The position numbers and the translations under genes were made by a program. The notes under the pieces were generated by a model that saw nothing but the letters and a program-made list of their open reading frames with translations, was not told where the DNA came from and made no database searches. From assembly GCA_015680685.1 (NCBI GenBank), contig MNCI01008581.1, forward strand, positions 1,459,510 through 1,523,509: a stretch of DNA of 64,000 nt, written 5' to 3'. Within the stretch, counting starts at the first letter, position 1, and each line of letters opens with the position of its first letter. Positions 58,180-64,000 of the stretch are shown here, piece after piece. This DNA is from Gnetum montanum. Lineage: Eukaryota; Streptophyta; Gnetopsida; Gnetales; Gnetaceae.

Positions 58180-61043
58180 ATGGCACCTAAGGAAAAACCC
58201 GTGCAGGACGGAGGACCATCCTAACCAAGGGACAAACAATTGAGAATAGGAAGGGGCCAAGAACAGCCCCAAGAGAAAGTAGCTAAAACCCATGTAACAA
58301 GACCTCTTTGGAAGGAGCCTGACAAGAATTTGTCAAACAAATTCCCAAAGTAGCAGCCACAACTGAACAATCACACTAAGATGAGGCACCAAGGCTAAGA
58401 CCAAGCCCTAAGGTCACCTTGATAGTTTTCTACCTCAATTAAATCAAATCTAAGAAGGTCTAGAAATCTATGTTCTAATAGTTAAACTTTGGATTTTTCT
58501 TGGAGTTTGCTCCTCTAAAAGTCAAGATCTAATTGTAGAACTCTTCCATGTGGTCCATTATCACTTCCAGCAAGGAGTGATACATGGGAGAGACCCACCT
58601 CTTTTGGAACAACAAGAAAGTATGTTCAAAAGTCAAAATCAAGAATATTTCTATGTCCTACTTGGTAAAAGCAATTTTAGAGATCCTTTGGTTACTTGAG
58701 ACTAGGGTCAATCTTGTAGAAATTATAACATAGGAAAATCTTGGTGTCAAGTAGGAATGGATGTAGTGGAGCTATGGAGTTGATCACAAGAAGTTTGGTG
58801 TGCTCATCATAGTGGAACATGCATACTTCAAGATTGCAGCCTTTCATCTCAATCCAATGGTAATGCTAAGAAAATTCATAGCTTTCTTCTTCCATGCATG
58901 TGCCACTTTAAGAAAAATATTTTGGGTTAACCTTCCATAGCTAATCAATCATGAGATAGAGAAGTGATTCAAAAAGAATGAACATGAAAGGAAGCTACTC
59001 CCCTTTTCGTGTCTCATTAGAAAATTATGCGAGAGGGGAGGCATAGCATGCTACACAAACATTGCTTTCTGACATGCGCCAACCACCTCTTGGATAAAAT
59101 GATGAAGGACAAAGTACCTACAAAAGTGATCCAACAAGAGGAGTAGCAACCATCACCTCCACCATCCACTCACAAAACAACATTGAAGATCTATGTTTCC
59201 ATTAAGCACATGCATGAATTCTAAGAGTAGATCCTGCAATAGCAATAGGAACAAGAAGAAATGAGTGGTGGTGATCCATCTATGTACAAACCGGCAATGA
59301 GCCACCTCAACAAAGTGGCTTGAACCAATAGTTAGATGGAAGCTAGGTCATTAATACTCTTAGCCTAATAAATGCAGGTGTCTGCAAGGTCAAATCCAAG
59401 TGCTCAAGAGGTAATGGTGTCCTTCTCGCAATAGTAGCATTTCCCAAAAATCTCTAGGAATGCCACTGCCTTTTCAGTGTGTCTGGAGGAGGGTGAGAGG
59501 GTAACTATCTTGGTAATGCAACACCATGGGCAAGAGACGATGGCCAAAGTGGTTACTAACAAAGTATTCAAAGCACTCAATGCACCTAAGACATCTATAC
59601 TAGATTTTTTTACACTTAGAGATGTGTAGATGTCTGTAGGAACTCTTAGCGGTAAATTGAGCATAACCCAACATCAAGAATTGCTAAACCAATTGGTGGA
59701 AACTGGGCAATTAATTCCAAATTTCTTTCACCTTCTAAATACCATCACTACAATCCAATCAGAGCTACTAGAAGTAAGGGGCAAGTGCATCAAAATGAAG
59801 GAGTAATTTGAGGTAGCCAAGGCTAGAAACCAACACTTGGCTATGGAAGTTGCCAATCTGAAAGCTTGTCTTGCTAATCTTGCATTTCTCAACTAAGTGA
59901 CCACAAGAGATAAAGCTTTCTAGTAGCTTCAGAAGTATCTTAAAGAGGTTGAGAATGCCAAGGAGATAATGATCTTTGACTAATCCTTCGCTAATGACAC
60001 CATGCATAACATTCAAAAGGACTTGGTTCAGCCTCATTGCAAGAATGAGATCCTAACTGCAGAAAACTATTTCCTACATAATGTTGATGCATAGAAGCAA
60101 CAGATGATAGAATTTTTCAATCAATAGCAAGAGTATCTAGCTAAGGTGAACACAAAATTGAGGATATTGGCTATAGAAAATCTCAACCTCTCCATGGACG
60201 AAGTCCATGCCTTATGCCAAAAATATGCAATTGTGATTATTTCCTAGAAGAATGAGGCCTTGAAGTTTGAAAGAGTGAAGAATTACTACAGGGATTAGAT
60301 GGGATTGTAGAAATAAATCAATGAAAATCACATCCAATTAGTAGAGGCAAAAGTCAATGACACCCTCCAACAACGCAAAGAATGAGGCGATGTCTGGTAG
60401 CCTATCTTTAATGGGTTGAATGCATACAAAAAGGTTGAAATCTACCTGAAGGAGTTGAAAATTGAGGAGATGACTAAATACATGAAGCTTTCCAATCTCC
60501 ACTATGCAAACCTAGTGATGGTAATTATTGGAAGGCCATGGTCAAAGTTGGAAAAATAAGTGGTTAGCTCATACCTATTGTATGAGGCAAAGTTCAAGCA
60601 TCAAAGGAGACCAAGTAGAAGCTTGAGACAACAAACATGAAACTTGATGTTCTTAAGGGAAAGTTCCTCAGGCAAAGATCAACTATTAAGAACTTGAAAA
60701 AAAGGATGAACGACTACCAAAAGTTGTAGAATGCACTTAGAGTGTTTGACATCGAACATAAACAATTTGATACCTAGTTCATGAATGTGGAGGAGTTGTT
60801 CCCAGCAATGCCATGTCCATGGGATATTCCCATTTCGGTCCACTTTGGTGAAGTTGCATGGACCTTGAATGATCCCCAAAGTAAGGATGAGAAGATTAAG
60901 GCACTATTGATCACCTTCCTTCTTCCACCAAAAATTGCAACTGCTGTAGGACAACCATAACAATTGCCTCAATTACTACTTACACCTGAAGTAGAAGAAG
61001 GTTCTTCAGAACCTTAGGAGCCTACATCTTCTAAGACAATTTA
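58180..61043 (+). pseudogene. C third reading frame, coiled-coil type, decayed
   Basis: ATG 58180 (MAPKEKPVQDGGPS) opens a basic, Gly/Arg-rich head. From about 59700 to 60900 the frame is strongly heptad-like, rich in Lys, Glu, Leu and Asn (VANLKACLANLAFLN, KVNTKLRILAIENLNLSM, NAYKKVEIYLKELKIEEM), and ends in an acidic Ser/Pro tail near 61000. Stops are mostly TAG/TAA at Gln-like positions. The homologue is at 45363-47992 in E. It sits where Athila elements have their extra frame. No membrane segment or signal peptide is visible, so structural or RNA/DNA-binding roles are as likely as an envelope role. Confidence 0.6.
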
Positions 61044-61273
61044 AACTTCTTCATTGTCTTCACATCATTGGAGGATATTTGTTTTTCAGTTTTGTCTTGG
61101 TGTTCAATTTTGTTATCCTAAACATTGAAATTTTGTAATGATTGTAAACCATACACTTTGGCACTCAATTTTTGTTGTGTTTGTTTTGTGTGTCTATAGT
61201 CAATCAATAATCTCATACCTTCCCAAATTTTGTAAGGAACTTGAGGGAAATTTTTCATTCAATCATGGAGGTA

Positions 61274-62120
61274 TGATGAGTCATTCATTGGGCCACATCC
61301 ATAGGATATCATTAATGTGATCCCATCAATGCAAGGTTTGATGCATTAACAAGGCATTCTATTTTTTCCTATAAATGTGAACCTACCCACTACATTTATG
61401 GTAATATTTTCATAGTTATAGAAAAGCAATTATAGTTTTTTCATTTAAGAGTTAGAATATTTTCTTAGTGCTCATAGTAGGAGTTAAAGAGTATATGAAT
61501 CTTTGTTCATGCACTATTATACTTGAGCACTTCAATGTGGATAGTAATAGAGATGCTATTTTTTGATAAACCTTGCAACACTTGGACTAGATTAATTATT
61601 TCTTATGTATTTAACATTCATGCAATTTACCATAATGTTTTTTAAGTAACTAAGTAATCAATTCATATCAATTTAATATTAACACATAAGTACAATCACT
61701 TTGAGCATATGCTTGATGCTTAGTAATTCCAATAACACTTAATGTTTGGTAACCCAGTAGCATTATAATATCTTTAGGATGTGCACAACAAGTGGAAATA
61801 GATGCTTACATTAGGATTAGTTAGATATTAGCTAGTAATTAGATTAGATTAGCTAAGCAATTAATTACTTTATTCTTCATTCTTATTCTTAGGTGACTTA
61901 AACCATAAACGATAAAAATGATAAAAATCATATGCCTTAGTTACACTTAACCATACACTTGCACTTCACAAGTAGAACTGAGAAGACAACAATTGCAATG
62001 GTTAGTTTCACCTCCTAGATCCAGTGTACTTAGAAACCTAGCCTTTGGAATTTAACTGGATCGCTGAGTGAATGCTAGTGATTCATATGGTTGGGCATAG
62101 GGTATGCTCACCACTCATCA
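61274..62120 (+). repeat. C 3' LTR
   Basis: TGATGAGT...ACTCATCA, 847 bases, perfect 8-base inverted termini. TATA box CTATAAATG at about 61369-61377. A weak polypurine remnant GGAGGTA precedes it. Confidence 0.92.
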
Positions 62121-62125
62121 TAAGT

Positions 62126-62613
62126 CATGCTCATTTTATTGAATTTCATATATGAGGACAAGTAAATATTAAGCTAATTCTGTAAAAAAATAAATTACAT
62201 TAAGATTAATTTCTATTCTAAGTCAAAGTGCTACAATGAATGGGAATCAATCTCAATCTTATTGGCATTCATGCATTATGTTTAGGCACAATTCACTCAA
62301 ATAAGACATTGTACAAGTGACTTATATTAACATTATGAGCACTCATTGACTATTAAAAAAATAGAAAAATGAAATTGATAGAGTCTAGCTACCTACTAAG
62401 CAACTGATGCTACAAATGTGGTATTTGAAATGTATTTATAGGCATTTATTGTAGTTGCAATGTTGCATTTATGATGTAGCATCCTAATTGCAACATCATA
62501 GATGCAATGTCATAGATTGATATTACAACTAACTAATATAATTTTATTAGTTCCAAGATAAGGGGTTTGCTAGCATTAAGCCTTTCAACATACAACATAT
62601 GTTACTTCATCAT
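62126..62613 (-). repeat. D LTR fragment, right piece
   Basis: Continues the D LTR after removal of C, aligning with A's LTR 44190-44600 (GTCATGCTCATTTTATTGAA against GGTCATGCTCATGTTCATTA). The right end is uncertain. TTCATCA at 62606-62612 is the best candidate, but the flanks give no clean duplication. D could be a solo LTR. Confidence 0.6.
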
Positions 62614-63480
62614 AATGGGTATGTTGATTTATGATACTATTATGTTCTTCTTATGTTGTACAAAAGTATTATATTAGCTATATGTCATTGGTTACATATA
62701 GTCAAATAGTTTGGTTTTAACATCCCCAACTATTCATTTCTATACCCAAATCTTTTAGAAAATTACATCTTGTTGATAGCATTCAACAACTTGAATTCCT
62801 TTTCCCTCTTAATACAAAGCTCAACAATTTATATCCAATATAATGATACAAAAAAATTAAAGAGACACAAAGAAAATAAAATAAGGAACTGGGATGCTTA
62901 TTCCTTTCATTGTTAAGATTTTAGAATGTCATTAGAGGTAGCTTTTGATCAAGATTGTAAAGGAGTGAAGAAGATGAATTGAGATAAGAGATAAATATCT
63001 TGAAATACTACTTTATTATTTACTTACCAAGAAAATACTTCTTTATAAGACAGTGACAAAAAGTCCATTTGGGGATGTCCATTGTTTAATCATTCCTTTC
63101 AAAGTGAAATTTCCAATAATAGAAATATCTATAAATAATTCAAAGTAGTGTGAGAATAGTTAAACTATAGGACATTTAAAGAAGTAGTGATTTATAGTTC
63201 TTGGGCTCAAGCCATAATTTGGATAACAATCATTATTAATAACACTACATTGGTACAAAAAAAATTACTAGAATCTTACCTTTAAGACACTTATTAAAGA
63301 ATACCTTATGTCTAAGCATTAATGCATTTTTTCACCAATAAAATTTAGGCTTATCACATACTTCTAGAAGCAACGTTTGGTATGTACCTTTAAGATTGTA
63401 TCCTTGGGATTGATCCCAATAAACATAGATCTTTATTGATGAGACATGAAATTGCTCATATTTCTGGCGGTCGCGCTAAG
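62614..63480. other. AT-rich interval, nothing recognised
   Basis: No open frame, LTR terminus or RNA gene is visible on either strand. Confidence 0.6.
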
Positions 63481-63504
63481 GCATCCACGATAATGCACCA
63501 ACGT

Positions 63505-64000
63505 TATATCATGGGTCGCGATATCGTGTATGCGATATCTCATGGGCTGCAATATCGTGTACATGATATCTCATCTGCTCGCAATATCGCGTACACGATA
63601 TCGTAGTCAGTCGTAATTTCTATAAATAAGAGGCAACTCTCCCTCATTTCTCATCCTAGTTTTAGAGTAGCGAAGCTCTGGCAGTTTGATCCCTCCAGAG
63701 TTAGATTTTTTCCCGTGTCTACCCATAGTGTGGTGAATGTAATTGTACAGTGTCTTTATTCGAGTGTGTTGTACTTGGACATGCACATGATCGGAAATAA
63801 AGATCGAGATTACTTCATCATTGCAGTATTCACTTTGTCATTTATTTAATTTTTAATTTATTTAATGTTATTTACTATTTTCTGTCTCTTACTATTAAAC
63901 TTCTAGAACGCAGAATGAGTACGACTTGATTACAAGCATTTAAGTGTGACTGCTTGGTAGCCCAGTGGTGTAGCTAGGATCTACGCTTGGTAGCCCAGTG
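63505..64000 (+). promoter_or_regulatory. LTR- or promoter-like segment with palindromic repeats
   Basis: Three 31-32 base units carrying ATATCG(T/C)GTA(C/T)...GATATC start at about 63517, 63549 and 63581. A TATA box TATAAATAAG follows at 63621-63630. Further on there is a transcript-like region with AATAAAG (63796-63802), a possible poly(A) signal. The window ends in a 33-base-period duplication of GCTTGGTAGCCCAGTG (63952-63967, 63985-64000). This order resembles U3-R-U5 of an LTR running beyond the right edge, unrelated to the other families here. Confidence 0.45.

Larger units (their letters stand above)
49236..62120 (+). mobile_element. Athila-like LTR retrotransposon C (complete but decayed)
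   Basis: 12,885 bases from LTR to LTR, with five-base duplications CAAGT (49231-49235) and TAAGT (62121-62125). Order: LTR, primer site, gag, protease, RT, RNase H, integrase, ~2 kb spacer, coiled-coil frame, LTR. The size, ~850-base LTRs, tRNA-Asp primer site and a post-pol frame fit Athila. It is inserted in LTR D. All frames are broken. Confidence 0.9.

Noticed and set aside
1-64000. tRNA, rRNA or small RNA genes
   Set aside because: Scanned for tRNA A/B-box pairs and rRNA-like conserved stretches by eye; none convincing. A profile search would be needed to exclude them.

Overview
The window is intergenic sequence from a large, repeat-rich seed-plant genome. Nearly all recognisable sequence is decayed Ty3/gypsy LTR retrotransposon of the plant Tat and Athila lineages. 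No intact protein-coding gene of the host is visible. A gymnosperm is a reasonable guess from the amount and age of the nested elements, but nothing here fixes the species.

Layout. The left and central part is a Russian-doll nest. Element E (Athila-like, + strand) keeps only its 3' part (44607-48932). It was broken by element A (Athila-like, - strand; 5' LTR 43780-44601, gag 43030-43618 continued at 3870-5857, protease/RT/RNase H/integrase down to position 1, and the rest beyond the left edge). A's gag was broken by element B (Tat-like, + strand, 5858-43029, target duplication ATGAT). B's protease was broken by a younger relative, element F (+ strand, 11831-31313, target duplication GCCGC/GCCAT). 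On the right, Athila-like element C (+ strand, 49236-62120, duplication CAAGT/TAAGT) sits inside a - strand LTR of the same family (D). The last 500 bases look like the promoter part of another LTR.

The striking feature is in B and F. Between the protease and the reverse transcriptase both carry a 4-8 kb gene on the antisense strand, with splice sites at corresponding positions. Its first recognisable domain resembles the FCP1/NIF class of HAD phosphatases, with catalytic acidic residues altered. A long unrecognised and partly helical C-terminal part follows. Ogre elements of the Tat lineage are known for an intron at the same pro/RT position, so this looks like an antisense host-gene capture lodged in that slot.

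In F a ~10.2 kb block (12753-22910) is inverted, with breakpoints in the 5' LTR and inside the antisense gene. The left junction carries a 20-base insertion copied from the right breakpoint. Gag-protease and the 3' part of the captured gene therefore now read on the opposite strands from the rest of F. A CpG-rich segment at 16.66-17.16 kb inside an intron of the captured gene looks like the 5' end of an ordinary host gene.

All reading frames contain stops, very often TAG where CAG or TGG is expected, as expected from deamination of methylated cytosines. Besides a 759-base N gap, several single-N joins are flanked by short duplicated contig ends and are assembly artefacts.
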